Source: a bacterium
GTDB lineage: Bacteria; UBP6; UBA1177
DNA: 64,000 bases
Assembly (NCBI GenBank): GCA_017961325.1
Contig: JAGCXM010000011.1
Coordinates: forward strand, 98,572-162,571
Reading direction: 5' to 3'
The translations under genes were made by a program, and so were the position numbers. The notes under the pieces are model-generated. The model searched no databases, was not told the origin of the DNA, and saw only the letters and a list, made by a program, of their open reading frames with translations. The stretch's first letter is position 1, and every line of letters starts with the position of its first letter. Shown in pieces: positions 16,518 through 25,465 of this stretch.

Positions 16518-17018
16518 ATGAATCAGTTCAAACCCGGCGATTTGGCGGTTTATCCCAATTACGGTGTCGGAAAAGTCGTTTCCGTCGAATCAAGGACGAT
16601 GGGGGATTCAGAGGTTTCCTGTTATGTCGTCAGTATTCTTTCCGACGGTTCAAAAGTTATCGTTCCCGTTGACACTGCGGAACAGGCCGGGCTCAGGAAT
16701 CTGATAAGTCTTGAGGTCGCAAAAGAGGTTTACGACTGTTTCAAATTCAGGAATCTCGATCTTTTGAAGATGAACTGGAACAAGCGTTACAGATTTCTTC
16801 AGGAAAAAATGAAAATCGGCAAGGTCACGGATGTCGCTACCGTAATTTCCGACCTGATGTTTCTGAAGAGAAAGAAAGGTTTGAGTTACGGCGAAGAGCG
16901 GCTTTTGAACGATGCCGAAAACATTCTTGCGACCGAGCTTTCGATCACCGAAAACCTTCCAAAAGAAGAAGTCGTCAATAAAATCCACAACAGTTTCAAG
17001 ACAAAAGCAAATTCATAA
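16518..17018 (+). CDS. CarD/CdnL-family RNA-polymerase-binding regulator
   Basis: A 166-residue protein with the CarD_CdnL_TRCF domain at its N-terminus: FKPGDLAVYPNYGVGKV, a polymerase-beta-interacting Tudor-like fold, followed by an all-helical C-terminal part with RYRFLQEKMKIG and LSYGEERLLNDAENIL. Family members bind the beta subunit and stabilise open promoter complexes, often for rRNA genes. It has a strong promoter and a GGAGG site. Its TAA is followed directly by the ATG of the next gene. Myxobacteria and relatives commonly carry CdnL, consistent with the proposed lineage. Confidence 0.92.
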   Translation: MNQFKPGDLAVYPNYGVGKVVSVESRTMGDSEVSCYVVSILSDGSKVIVPVDTAEQAGLRNLISLEVAKEVYDCFKFRNLDLLKMNWNKRYRFLQEKMKIGKVTDVATVISDLMFLKRKKGLSYGEERLLNDAENILATELSITENLPKEEVVNKIHNSFKTKANS

Positions 17019-17375
17019 ATGATTTCCGTTCAGCCGGACACACTGGTTACCGGAATCGACAGATGGTATCTCGAAAAACTGCTCGATTCTGATTTTTTCT
17101 GGTACGCAACTCCCTTTGAGCATTCGAAATCGCTCGGTTTTATCTTGCCGGAGAAGGGCATTCCGGCAAAAATTCCGATGACTGTGGTTGTCGATTTAAG
17201 TGAAATCGAAAAAGATCGGATTTTATCGTTTGATCCTGCGAAAACCGTCTTTTATTCGGAAGAATGGCGCGATAACGCATCGGTTGCCGCATCTTTCGTG
17301 AAAAATATCGTCAATTTCCGCAACGGAAAACCCGATTTCGTCAAAAAGGACTATAGAATAACGACGTTTGCCTGA
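17019..17375 (+). CDS. Hypothetical 118-residue protein linked to CarD-type gene
   Basis: No recognised family. The ATG begins on the base after the CarD-type stop codon and the two are surely co-translated. The protein has no signal peptide or membrane helix; it contains aromatic-rich segments (RWYLEKLLDSDFFWYATP) and a central beta-like TVVVDLS. Its stop codon TGA (17373-17375) directly abuts the end of the convergent kinase gene at 17376, leaving no room for a terminator between them. Confidence 0.7.
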   Translation: MISVQPDTLVTGIDRWYLEKLLDSDFFWYATPFEHSKSLGFILPEKGIPAKIPMTVVVDLSEIEKDRILSFDPAKTVFYSEEWRDNASVAASFVKNIVNFRNGKPDFVKKDYRITTFA

Positions 17376-20300
17376 TTATTCGCTTTTCGGAATCTCCAGA
17401 TAAAAATCGTTGAGTTTCATTCCGGCTTCTTTCTCCATTCTGCGCAGAAGTTCAAAGGCCGGAAGGTTCAGATCCGGAGCTTCGATCGGGTAAAATTTCA
17501 GATTTTCTCCGTCGCATATTCCGGTAAGGTTCTGTTCCGGCTCGAAGAAAACGCAGGCGGGTTCTTTGTCCGTCGGAATTGCGAAAATAAGTTTGTGTTC
17601 ATTTACGTCCCAGATTCTGACTGCGGCGTTTTCATCTGTCGTCGCTACGAAAAGTCCGTCTTCCGAGACGGCGATTTTTGCAGTTTCGTCGAGTTTCCCT
17701 CTGAAATCGATGATTGAATTGTTTGAAGTGTCGATATGGCTCAGAGTCCCTTTGTCAAAACCGACCGCAATATTTGAATTCCGTATAAACTCCAGGGATT
17801 GCGCGTTTCTTCCTTCTATTCCGATTTTATTTTCTTCAATTAGTTCCGGAATGGAGAAAAATCTTATCTCACCTGAACAGATTGCCGCCAGTTTTTTGCC
17901 GTCCGGCGCGAAACCGAGCCCCTGCAAAGCCGGATTTCCGCATTCGGCAGTTTTTGTTTCAAAGTTTTCAAGCCGCACGAGACGGATTTTTTCTCCGCAT
18001 GAAAGTGAAACAAAAGCAGAATCAGGCGAAATTTTTACAGACAGAATCTCTTCATTACCGGTTTTCAGTTCTTTTGTCTCTTTTTTTTCTCTGTCGTAAA
18101 GTTTCAAAATGCCGTTCTTCCCTGCGACAGCGAGGAATCTGCCGTCTTTTGAGACGTGGAAATCGGAGATCGGGAAATTTTCTTCATATTCTTCGGACAG
18201 AAAACCGTCATTTTTTGAAACAATCGATATTTTGTTTTCACCGTTTTGCGTAACTGCCGTGAAACCCTTAACCAGTAAGGCTTTTCTCAGACCTGAGAAT
18301 GTCGATTTAAACAGGCCGGTCTCTTTTTTTACATATTTTTTCCAAATTCTCAGAAATCCCTCTTCTCCGGCCGTAGCGATAAAGTCGTTTCCTATGAAAA
18401 AAGCAGATACGACGGCTGAATCGTGACCGTCTATTGCAAAGAGCGGAATAAGTTTCAGCAAGTCCCAGACTACGGCCTTACCCTCTTTTGAAGCTGTTAT
18501 GAAAAGGTTTTCACTGCTTCGGCAGCTTATGCTTAAGATGGGTGAAGACCTGAAGGAAAGGGTGTTTGATATTTCGCCGGTTTCAGATGAAAAAACGGCG
18601 ATATGTCCTTTTTCGGTTCCCGCGATTAACGATTTTCCGTAAGAACAGGGCGCCGCTGAGGTTATAAAATCGTTTTCTTTTTGATACAAATTCGATTTTG
18701 CCGCTTCAAGAACGGCTGAATCGGCTTCAAACCCTTTTCCGACCGATGCAGTTACGGTCTTTTCGACAATGTTTATTTCGGCGGCCTCGCTGTTTGAAAG
18801 GAGAACTTCCAGTTTTTCTCCGTCCGGTGAAAAGCGGAACTCTTTCACAGCGTTTCTCAAATCGAATTTGTAAATCCTGGACAAATCAGGAAAACTGAAA
18901 AGAGTGACTTCGCCGCCCCTGCAGCCTGTTGCAATGACTTTTCCGTCTTCGGACGCCGCTGCAGCTGAAATTCTGCAGCCCGTGAAGGTATCCTTTTCAA
19001 AAACTGCACCGCGGTGGAAGTTTTTCATATAAAATTTTGAAACTGCGCTTGAAAGTATGTCTATGCCCTCATCTGAATTTACCGAAAAATCCGGGTTGTA
19101 TTCAGGACTTTTTTTGTTGAGCGGGTTGTAATACATCGCAGCCGCCGCATACACCCTTGATGCGATGTAGCTTTTCCCTGCTTCCAGCTTGTCCGATTTT
19201 TCGCTGAACGCCTGAGCCGTACGGTAGTTTGCCATCATTCTGCCGTGTTCGGCCTCTTCTCTTGCTTTGGTTTCGCGGTTCAGGGCCATCATAATGTAAA
19301 TTGCGGCGATAACGGCGACGGCAAGGATTATGAAGGATGATGTGGCTACTGCTTTGTGGCGCGAAGCGGCGAATTTCAGGCTTTCGAAGAGCGAATAGCG
19401 GTAGACCCTGACTTTTCTGCCCGAAAGGTAGGAGGAAAGATCTTCAAGCATTTCTCCTACCGCAGCGTAACGTTCCTTTTTCTTTTTTGAAAGCGCCTTC
19501 CCGGCTATTGCGGCAAGCTCCGGCGGAATGTCTTTGTTCCTTTTCGTGGCGTTTTCGACCTTTTCGGTTAGAACTTTTCTGATGATTTCATCGACGGATT
19601 TGCCTGAAAAAGGAGGAATGCCAGTCAAAATCTGATAAAGTATCGCCCCGAGCGAATAGATATCGGAAAGTTCATCGATTTCTTCGATTTTGCCTTCAGC
19701 CTGTTCCGGCGGCATGTACGACGGAGTTCCTATAGCCTGACCGACGATGGTTTCGCCTACTCCGAAATTTTCGTACTGCATGAAAATCATTTCATCGGAA
19801 CCCTTGAGTTTGGCAAGTCCCCAGTCGAGAACGACGGTTTCACCGAATTCTCCTATCATTACGTTCGACGGTTTCAGGTCGCGGTTGATAACACCTTTGC
19901 TGTGAGAATACGCCACGGCGTTGCAGACATTGTAAAAATAGGGGAGAAGTTCCAGTCTTTCTTCGAGAGAGTCACATTTTCTGATTGCCTGAAGAAGAGT
20001 TTTTCCCTTGATGAGCCGCATCGTGTAATAAAACGTGCCGTTTTGATGCCTGCCGATTTCATAAACGGGAATTATCGCCGGATGTTCGAGTCTTCCGGTC
20101 AGTTTCGCCTCGCGCAGGAAGCGGTTTCTCATCGCCGTTTTTTGCGGATCTTCGTTTTCCGAAGGCGGTTTTACGGAATCGGACAAAAGTTCCTTCATTG
20201 CGATTTTGCGTCCTATGTGACGGTCCATAACGCCCAAAACCCTGCCTGAACCGCCGCGTGCAAGCTCTTCGATGATTTCGTATCTTCCCTCCGATTCGTC

Positions 20301-20408
20301 CGTGACCGTCTTGTCTCCGTCCGTTTCTGTAATCAGATCGGATTTTTCGATTAAAAATTCTATCGTTTTGTTACTTTTTTCCTGATTTTTTTCCTTTTTC
20401 ATCTTCAT
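17376..20408 (-). CDS. Transmembrane Ser/Thr protein kinase with WD40-like propeller
   Basis: A 1010-residue membrane kinase. Residues 44-320 form a Hanks-type kinase: P-loop ARGGSGRV, Lys72 in AMKE, catalytic loop NRDLKPSN (175-182), DWG in place of DFG (195-197) and GTPSYMPPEQ. The usual HRD histidine is Asn175; catalytic Asp177 and Lys179 are kept, so activity is likely but may be altered. One membrane helix lies at about 353-375, followed by a coiled stretch and roughly 550 residues of WD40-like repeats (VWDLLKLIPLFAIDGHDSAV and similar). The start overlaps the recC 3' end by 38 bases. Downstream partner substrates are not visible. Confidence 0.9.
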   Translation of the reverse strand: MKMKKEKNQEKSNKTIEFLIEKSDLITETDGDKTVTDESEGRYEIIEELARGGSGRVLGVMDRHIGRKIAMKELLSDSVKPPSENEDPQKTAMRNRFLREAKLTGRLEHPAIIPVYEIGRHQNGTFYYTMRLIKGKTLLQAIRKCDSLEERLELLPYFYNVCNAVAYSHSKGVINRDLKPSNVMIGEFGETVVLDWGLAKLKGSDEMIFMQYENFGVGETIVGQAIGTPSYMPPEQAEGKIEEIDELSDIYSLGAILYQILTGIPPFSGKSVDEIIRKVLTEKVENATKRNKDIPPELAAIAGKALSKKKKERYAAVGEMLEDLSSYLSGRKVRVYRYSLFESLKFAASRHKAVATSSFIILAVAVIAAIYIMMALNRETKAREEAEHGRMMANYRTAQAFSEKSDKLEAGKSYIASRVYAAAAMYYNPLNKKSPEYNPDFSVNSDEGIDILSSAVSKFYMKNFHRGAVFEKDTFTGCRISAAAASEDGKVIATGCRGGEVTLFSFPDLSRIYKFDLRNAVKEFRFSPDGEKLEVLLSNSEAAEINIVEKTVTASVGKGFEADSAVLEAAKSNLYQKENDFITSAAPCSYGKSLIAGTEKGHIAVFSSETGEISNTLSFRSSPILSISCRSSENLFITASKEGKAVVWDLLKLIPLFAIDGHDSAVVSAFFIGNDFIATAGEEGFLRIWKKYVKKETGLFKSTFSGLRKALLVKGFTAVTQNGENKISIVSKNDGFLSEEYEENFPISDFHVSKDGRFLAVAGKNGILKLYDREKKETKELKTGNEEILSVKISPDSAFVSLSCGEKIRLVRLENFETKTAECGNPALQGLGFAPDGKKLAAICSGEIRFFSIPELIEENKIGIEGRNAQSLEFIRNSNIAVGFDKGTLSHIDTSNNSIIDFRGKLDETAKIAVSEDGLFVATTDENAAVRIWDVNEHKLIFAIPTDKEPACVFFEPEQNLTGICDGENLKFYPIEAPDLNLPAFELLRRMEKEAGMKLNDFYLEIPKSE

Positions 20409-23400
20409 TTTTTGTAAACTCTTTCAAAAATTCGGAAATCCCGCAGATTTCCGTTTCGGGAAATCTTTCCAGAAACCGTTCCCGGTTCTTTTTGAACTGT
20501 TCCGCAGCAAGAAGAAAGTAATCGCCAGTAAATTGGCCGTTTTCCGTTTTTTCTATTGCTGAAGTGATAAAATCGCCGTCGATAATCTTGTCTTTGCTTA
20601 CGGCAATCCTGAAATCTTCAATGATATCCGGGGTGTAAAGCGGCATTTCAGTTCGTGCCGAAAGGTAAAGCCTTATGAACGCGGAGAGTTTTTCTTCTGC
20701 GGATTCCCTGTCAAGCGGTCTTAAAATATTTTTTTTGTCTATTTTGACGGCGAAAACTTCGGTCTCCACCCTGCCGATTTCCGCATTCGCCGCATAGTGT
20801 CTGATCAGAGTTTCGATTTTGTATTTCGTTTTCCATGACGATACGAAAGCCAGAACCATCTTTGTTTTGTTTTTGCGCAAACCGTTGATTCTGCCTGAAA
20901 GAGAAACATTGAGTTCTTCAAAATTTACAGTAAAATCAACGTGTTCCGGTTCTTCGGCATAAAAATTCCCAGCGATTTCCCAGATTCCGGCATCGTTCAC
21001 AACACTCTTCAGTTTTTCTTCTCCGATTATGCCGGGCGGAATTTTTCCTTCACCGCCGGTACGCCTGATGAAATTTTCGTCAGCGGCTGCTTTGTCCGGC
21101 ATTCCGCGCGACATTTCAAAGTATGTCCTGCGCAGACTGTAGTTCATCAGATTGTCGTCGTAGTCGAATATTTCTTCGTCTTCCTTTTCATTTTCCGTTT
21201 TCGGCAGAGTCAGACCGAGATTTTTTTTGAAGTAGTGTTCCTGCGGATCCTTGAAAAATTTTACCAACTCTTCAAGAGAGATTTCAATGTGTTTCCCTGA
21301 ATCGTTTTTTTGTTCTGAAACCTCGGTTGAATAAGGCTTTCGTGCCGATGTTTCACGTGAAACAAAATTCTTTGCCGCGGCAAAATCTCTCTTTGAAAAA
21401 GTTCTGAAACCGCTTTTTTCATTGAAAAAGTATTCGGGTGAAAAAGATAGAACCGGTTGTTTCGTTTCAATTCTTTCGCTTGAAGTTTCATTCCATTCAT
21501 CAGTTTCAGCTGCAGTTTTCTTCAGGATGTATTTTTCGAGGATCTGCACCGGAATTGCGGTTTTCCGGTGTTTTTTTGAATCTTCGCGAAGATCTCCTGC
21601 ATCGTAGCTTAAAATCAGCTTTCTTCCGGCGGCAGCGATTGACTCCAGAAACAGATGGAAATCGTTTTCTCTGCGGGAAGCGGTTTCCGGTTCGTCTCCC
21701 ATTGCCGCAACCGCATGCGTCAGATCGAAAGCGTATTCCGAATCCTTTCCGGGGAAAGATTCAGTATCCATCCCGATGAGACAAATCACTTTGAAAGGAA
21801 TGCCGCACATACTTTTTATCGGTGAAAAGCTCAGTTCCGCGCCGGATGAAACTCTGCCTGAAGCCGCGTTTCCGATTTCGTCTTCAAGGTAGCTCCTCAC
21901 TGCGTCAAAAGATATTTTTACGGAATATTTTCCGGCATTTTCGGCAAAATTGGCGACAATATTTCTGATACGCCTTATCTCTTCGCTTCCCTCTTCCCGG
22001 ACGAAGAAGAAATCAATCATATTTTCGATTGAATATTTGAATTCCTCAGCTGTTTTTTCAGTTTTTATCTCTTCCGAAAAGCGGAAAAGTTCTTTTGTAA
22101 AGGTCAGAAACCCTTCGATTCCGGCAATTCTGTCGCCTGAAAAATTTTCCAGAGGGAGAATTCCTTCAAAGCTTTTTCCGTCTTCCGAAAACGGGAGAAA
22201 AAAACTCATCAGGATTCTTTTCAATCCGAAATCCCAGCTGTTCTGCCCCGAAATTCCCCTTTTTATGCTGCTTTCATCTATGATTTTTTCGATTTCGGCA
22301 AAATTTTCACGCCTGATTCCGAATTTTTCGCAGATAAACGGTTCTTTGAAGATAGAAAGGATGTCAGATTTCGTGAAATTTCCTGAATTGAGGCCGATTA
22401 TTTTAAGAAAAGCCGCCGAAATCCCGTTCTCCGGAGTCTGTTTCCCGCCTGAAAAGGTGAATGGAATGAAGGTTCTGTCGTTTTGCGGAGTACTTCCGAA
22501 AACGGCATTGATGTATGGAACGTAGCTTCTGATGTCGGGGCAGAAAACGGCGATGTCGCCGGGTGCCAGAGTTCCGTCATCGTTGAAAAGCTGAAGCAGA
22601 GAATCCTTCAGAACCTCGATTTCCCTCATTTTCCCGCAGCATGCCGAAATTTTCAGGGAATCGTCAGACTCTGTATTTTCCGGGTTTTCTTCATCATTCA
22701 GAATGTCGCGCTGAATGGAGGCGAGCAGTGTTCCGATTTTGGGTTCGATAAAAATTTCGCTCTCTTCAAAAGGGGGATATTCGGCAAAAAAATCGTTGAT
22801 TCCGATACCGGCAGCGCAGAATCTTCTGAAAAAAGTCTCTTTTCCGGGTTTGTCTACGTATTCCTTGCTCGGCTGCAGCGCGAAAATGTGAACCGGAAAA
22901 AGGCGGGAAAGATGGCGGAACATATTCAGATGATACTTGTTCATTCGTGAAATGCCGAATAAAATCAGCGATGTCGGAAAATCATTGCTGAGGCAGGCAT
23001 TTTCGCATTTTTCAATGAAAAGTTTCGCAAAATCATGCTCGAAACGGTATTTTTCCCGCAAAGCCGTAAAGATCTCTTTCTGCCAGATTTCGTCCGGACT
23101 GCCGGTGCAGAGAGAGTTGCGAAGCCAGTTTTCGAATATGTGCGGGCGGTAAACCGCATATTTTTCAAAAAGCGCGGCTATTCTGCGGCAAAGCGGAAAA
23201 CAAAGGGTTCCATTGTTTTTTATGTAATTTCTGACCGGTTCAAGTTCGGGTTTTTCCAGAAAATCGGATTTAAAAAGGGTGAAAACGGCCCATTCAAGAT
23301 TCTTTCTGGTGAAAACTGAGTTTCTCGTATCGATTTTGAAATGTTTTTCTGCGAAGGTTCTTAAAAATTCGTCCGGCGAGACGACGCCGATGTTTGCTGA

Positions 23401-23589
23401 AATTCCTGTTTCCTCCGCCGTCCGAAGTGCCAGCCATCTGCCTAAAATGCCGTTCTGAACAACGACGAACTTTTTTTCAAAAGGATTTTTGAGTGATATT
23501 TTATTAATTATTTCAATCGTTTTCGGCAGAAAAGCCAGCAAAGAGTTGCTTTTGTAAAGGTGGAGTTCGTAATTTTCCGGTTTTTCCAT
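20371..23589 (-). CDS. recC: Exodeoxyribonuclease V subunit RecC
   Basis: A 1072-residue RecC-like protein, the Chi-recognising subunit of RecBCD in double-strand-break repair. Family segments include ILGRWLALR near residue 48, LFGISRMNKYHL near 225, DIAVFCPDIRSYVPYI near 345, FTFSGGKQ, VICLIGMDTESFPG near 615 and RRENDFHLFLESIAAAGRKL near 645. The length matches the usual 1050-1120 residues. It is in a minus-strand operon with a glycosylase gene upstream and the kinase downstream; recB and recD are not in the window. ATG 23589 has only a moderate ribosome site (GAAGGGAAAG). Confidence 0.9.
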   Translation of the reverse strand: MEKPENYELHLYKSNSLLAFLPKTIEIINKISLKNPFEKKFVVVQNGILGRWLALRTAEETGISANIGVVSPDEFLRTFAEKHFKIDTRNSVFTRKNLEWAVFTLFKSDFLEKPELEPVRNYIKNNGTLCFPLCRRIAALFEKYAVYRPHIFENWLRNSLCTGSPDEIWQKEIFTALREKYRFEHDFAKLFIEKCENACLSNDFPTSLILFGISRMNKYHLNMFRHLSRLFPVHIFALQPSKEYVDKPGKETFFRRFCAAGIGINDFFAEYPPFEESEIFIEPKIGTLLASIQRDILNDEENPENTESDDSLKISACCGKMREIEVLKDSLLQLFNDDGTLAPGDIAVFCPDIRSYVPYINAVFGSTPQNDRTFIPFTFSGGKQTPENGISAAFLKIIGLNSGNFTKSDILSIFKEPFICEKFGIRRENFAEIEKIIDESSIKRGISGQNSWDFGLKRILMSFFLPFSEDGKSFEGILPLENFSGDRIAGIEGFLTFTKELFRFSEEIKTEKTAEEFKYSIENMIDFFFVREEGSEEIRRIRNIVANFAENAGKYSVKISFDAVRSYLEDEIGNAASGRVSSGAELSFSPIKSMCGIPFKVICLIGMDTESFPGKDSEYAFDLTHAVAAMGDEPETASRRENDFHLFLESIAAAGRKLILSYDAGDLREDSKKHRKTAIPVQILEKYILKKTAAETDEWNETSSERIETKQPVLSFSPEYFFNEKSGFRTFSKRDFAAAKNFVSRETSARKPYSTEVSEQKNDSGKHIEISLEELVKFFKDPQEHYFKKNLGLTLPKTENEKEDEEIFDYDDNLMNYSLRRTYFEMSRGMPDKAAADENFIRRTGGEGKIPPGIIGEEKLKSVVNDAGIWEIAGNFYAEEPEHVDFTVNFEELNVSLSGRINGLRKNKTKMVLAFVSSWKTKYKIETLIRHYAANAEIGRVETEVFAVKIDKKNILRPLDRESAEEKLSAFIRLYLSARTEMPLYTPDIIEDFRIAVSKDKIIDGDFITSAIEKTENGQFTGDYFLLAAEQFKKNRERFLERFPETEICGISEFLKEFTKNEDEKGKKSGKK

Positions 23590-23598
23590 TCTTTCCCT

Positions 23599-24147
23599 TC
23601 AGACCGTCAAATCCGAGAAAATCCGGCGGATTTCCCTTCTTGCCTTTTCCAGTTCACGCACTACCTGTTCCCTGATGTCTCCGCAGCCGTTGTCGGTTGC
23701 AAGTCTTATTGAACGGAAATTTTTGTTAAATTCAAGCGTTACGCTTCTGAACCGCAGTGTTTCCATAGTGTAAAGCAGCGGTATTTCAAGACGGTCCGCC
23801 CAATCGTATTTCCCGCCGGTGTAGAGTTCATCGCTGCCGGTAACTGCAGCAGCAGGAAGATTTGTCGATTTTTGCGAGACAGAGAAATTCCCGTCGGAAT
23901 CGCAGAAAGTCGTGCATTCATATATTTTCCCTACAGTTCCTTTTGAAACTGCAGCAGCAGTGCCGAACTCAAAAACAGTATTGATTTCAGTATGTTCTTC
24001 AAGAACTTTTCTTAAATTTGCTACTCCTGAAGAGCCCGTTCCGGAGCAGCAGAGCAGAGTTTTTTCATTCATTTTTGAAACCGAACCCGTCGGAACCCTT
24101 GTCGGAAAAGGGTTTTCGTGTCTGAGCGGAAAAACGACGAGATTCAT
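23599..24147 (-). CDS. Nucleoside phosphorylase-like protein
   Basis: A 182-residue protein with features of the PNP/MTA-SAH nucleosidase superfamily: a Gly-rich CSGTGSSG turn, FEFGTAAAVSKGTVGKIYECTT corresponding to the INxGxAGGL...VGD region, LLYTMETLRF in place of DMETAA, and RLATDNG in place of RxISD. It is shorter than standard nucleosidases (about 230), and the METAA change makes the substrate unclear. Overlaps the upstream DUF4416 gene by four bases (ATGA) and is followed 9 bases later by recC. It may be related to futalosine or MTA hydrolases, but this is a fold-level call only. Confidence 0.6.
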   Translation of the reverse strand: MNLVVFPLRHENPFPTRVPTGSVSKMNEKTLLCCSGTGSSGVANLRKVLEEHTEINTVFEFGTAAAVSKGTVGKIYECTTFCDSDGNFSVSQKSTNLPAAAVTGSDELYTGGKYDWADRLEIPLLYTMETLRFRSVTLEFNKNFRSIRLATDNGCGDIREQVVRELEKARREIRRIFSDLTV

Positions 24148-24701
24148 AAACTCTCCTTCTGCGATTTTAAAATCGACTCTCTTTTTATGCGGTAAAGTTC
24201 GCGGACTTTCAGCAGAAACGAGCGTGCCGGCTCAAAAAGATAGTCGCGGTAGGTCCACGGAAGTTCCTTTATCACGTTTTTTTTGCCGAACATCAGGGTA
24301 ACTTCGGCGAAAACCCCTTTTCCGAGATAAATTCTGTGACTGTAGTTTTTTCCTGTCGCCAGAATGAAGTTTTCAAGCGTGAGTAGTCCGGGATCGAGGT
24401 TTATAAGCCGGTTTCCGTTTTCCGAATATTTTTTTTCGGTTTTTGCGCAGAACAGTTTGACTTTCGTTAAAATTTCACGCGGGACCGGTTCTTTGAAGCT
24501 GAAAACGACTTTTCTGATGCCGCTGCCCATTTCAGGGTCGTAGTAGGGAGAAATAGAAGAAAAATCGTAAGTGTCTGAAACGGCATCAATTTCTCCGAAT
24601 TTATTTTCTAACAGCTTGCGTATTTTTTCGAGAAGTTTTTCATCTTTAAACATTACCGAAACTGTCAGGTTCGCCTTTATAGGATCCAAAAGTTCGCTCA
24701 T
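24144..24701 (-). CDS. DUF4416 family protein
   Basis: A 185-residue protein matching DUF4416: an N-terminal LTVSVMFKDEKLLEKI strand-helix, SPYYDPEMGSGIRKV near residue 50, RLINLDPGLLTLENFILAT near 97-115, RIYLGKGVFAEVTLMF and the hallmark LPWTYRDYLFEPA near 147. The family is common in deltaproteobacteria and other anaerobes and has no known function. It lies 13 bases after the glycosylase gene and overlaps the next gene by four bases. Confidence 0.82.
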   Translation of the reverse strand: MSELLDPIKANLTVSVMFKDEKLLEKIRKLLENKFGEIDAVSDTYDFSSISPYYDPEMGSGIRKVVFSFKEPVPREILTKVKLFCAKTEKKYSENGNRLINLDPGLLTLENFILATGKNYSHRIYLGKGVFAEVTLMFGKKNVIKELPWTYRDYLFEPARSFLLKVRELYRIKRESILKSQKESL

Positions 24702-24714
24702 TTTTTACCTTCGA

Positions 24715-25308
24715 TCATGGTTTTGAAACAAATTTGCTGCCGGCGATGTATTTTCGCCACGGTTTGTCTTTAAATTCACCTGCGTAGTCGATGTTTACTC
24801 TCGGAGCCGAAACTATGGTAAAATCAGGAAGCTGCAGATTCTGCTCGATAAAAAGCTCTTTTCCTCTGACAAGGTCGCAGCCGTTCAGGGTTTTATCGAT
24901 AAGAAGAGCTTTCGCCAACTTTCCCGGTCCGTTAGTGAGATCTGTATCCTTAACTATTCCCTTGCGGTTTTCTTTAATAAAATCAATTCCTTCCAACGGT
25001 TCAACGGCACGTATGAGCACAGCCTGCGGATCATCTTTTCCGGCAGAGACGACATTCAGGCAGAAGTTCATGCCGTAAATCATGTAGATGTATGCGTGAC
25101 CGCCGGGCAGAAACATCGCCTCAGTCCGTTCCGTCCGCCGTCCGCCGAAGGTATGGCAGCCTTTGTCTTCGACGCCGCAGTAGGCTTCGGTCTCGACGAT
25201 TTTTGTTACAATTCTCCTGTTTCCTATCCGGCGTACCAGAAAATGACCGAGCAGCGCTTCCGCAACGGCCAAGGCGTCCTGCATGAAAAAAGATGGTTTG
25301 AAACGCAT
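24715..25308 (-). CDS. 3-methyladenine (alkyladenine) DNA glycosylase, AAG/MPG family
   Basis: A 197-residue monofunctional base-excision glycosylase. Diagnostic segments: AEALLGHFLVRR, VETEAYCGVEDKGCHTFGGRRTERTE with catalytic-region Glu, the MFLPGGHAYIYMIYGMNFCLNVV strand pair, and AVLIRAVEPLEG. Such enzymes excise 3-methyladenine, hypoxanthine and ethenoadenine. It is the first gene of a five-gene minus-strand operon that includes recC, so the operon joins two DNA-repair genes. GGGTGGAAT lies before the ATG. Confidence 0.93.
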   Translation of the reverse strand: MRFKPSFFMQDALAVAEALLGHFLVRRIGNRRIVTKIVETEAYCGVEDKGCHTFGGRRTERTEAMFLPGGHAYIYMIYGMNFCLNVVSAGKDDPQAVLIRAVEPLEGIDFIKENRKGIVKDTDLTNGPGKLAKALLIDKTLNGCDLVRGKELFIEQNLQLPDFTIVSAPRVNIDYAGEFKDKPWRKYIAGSKFVSKP

Positions 25309-25339
25309 ATTCCACCCGAAAAAGACAACAAAACGGAGT

Positions 25340-25369
25340 ATTATAGCGATTAAATCAACAAATTGTCAA
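25340..25369 (-). promoter_or_regulatory. Consensus promoter of the aag-recC-kinase operon
   Basis: On the minus strand, TTGACA (25369-25364), 18 bases, then perfect TATAAT (25345-25340), 32 bases upstream of the glycosylase start. It is divergent from the pssA promoter. Confidence 0.72.
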
Positions 25370-25394
25370 AATTCGTGACTGAACCTGTATGAAT

Positions 25395-25422
25395 TTGACA
25401 AATTTCAATATTTAAGCATAGT
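25395..25422 (+). promoter_or_regulatory. Promoter of the pssA operon
   Basis: Perfect TTGACA (25395-25400) and CATAGT (25417-25422) with a 16-base spacer, 43 bases before the pssA start. Confidence 0.55.
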
Positions 25423-25465
25423 TTTCCGATTTTTTGCGCTTTAACAACTTTTTCAAGAGGTTTTT

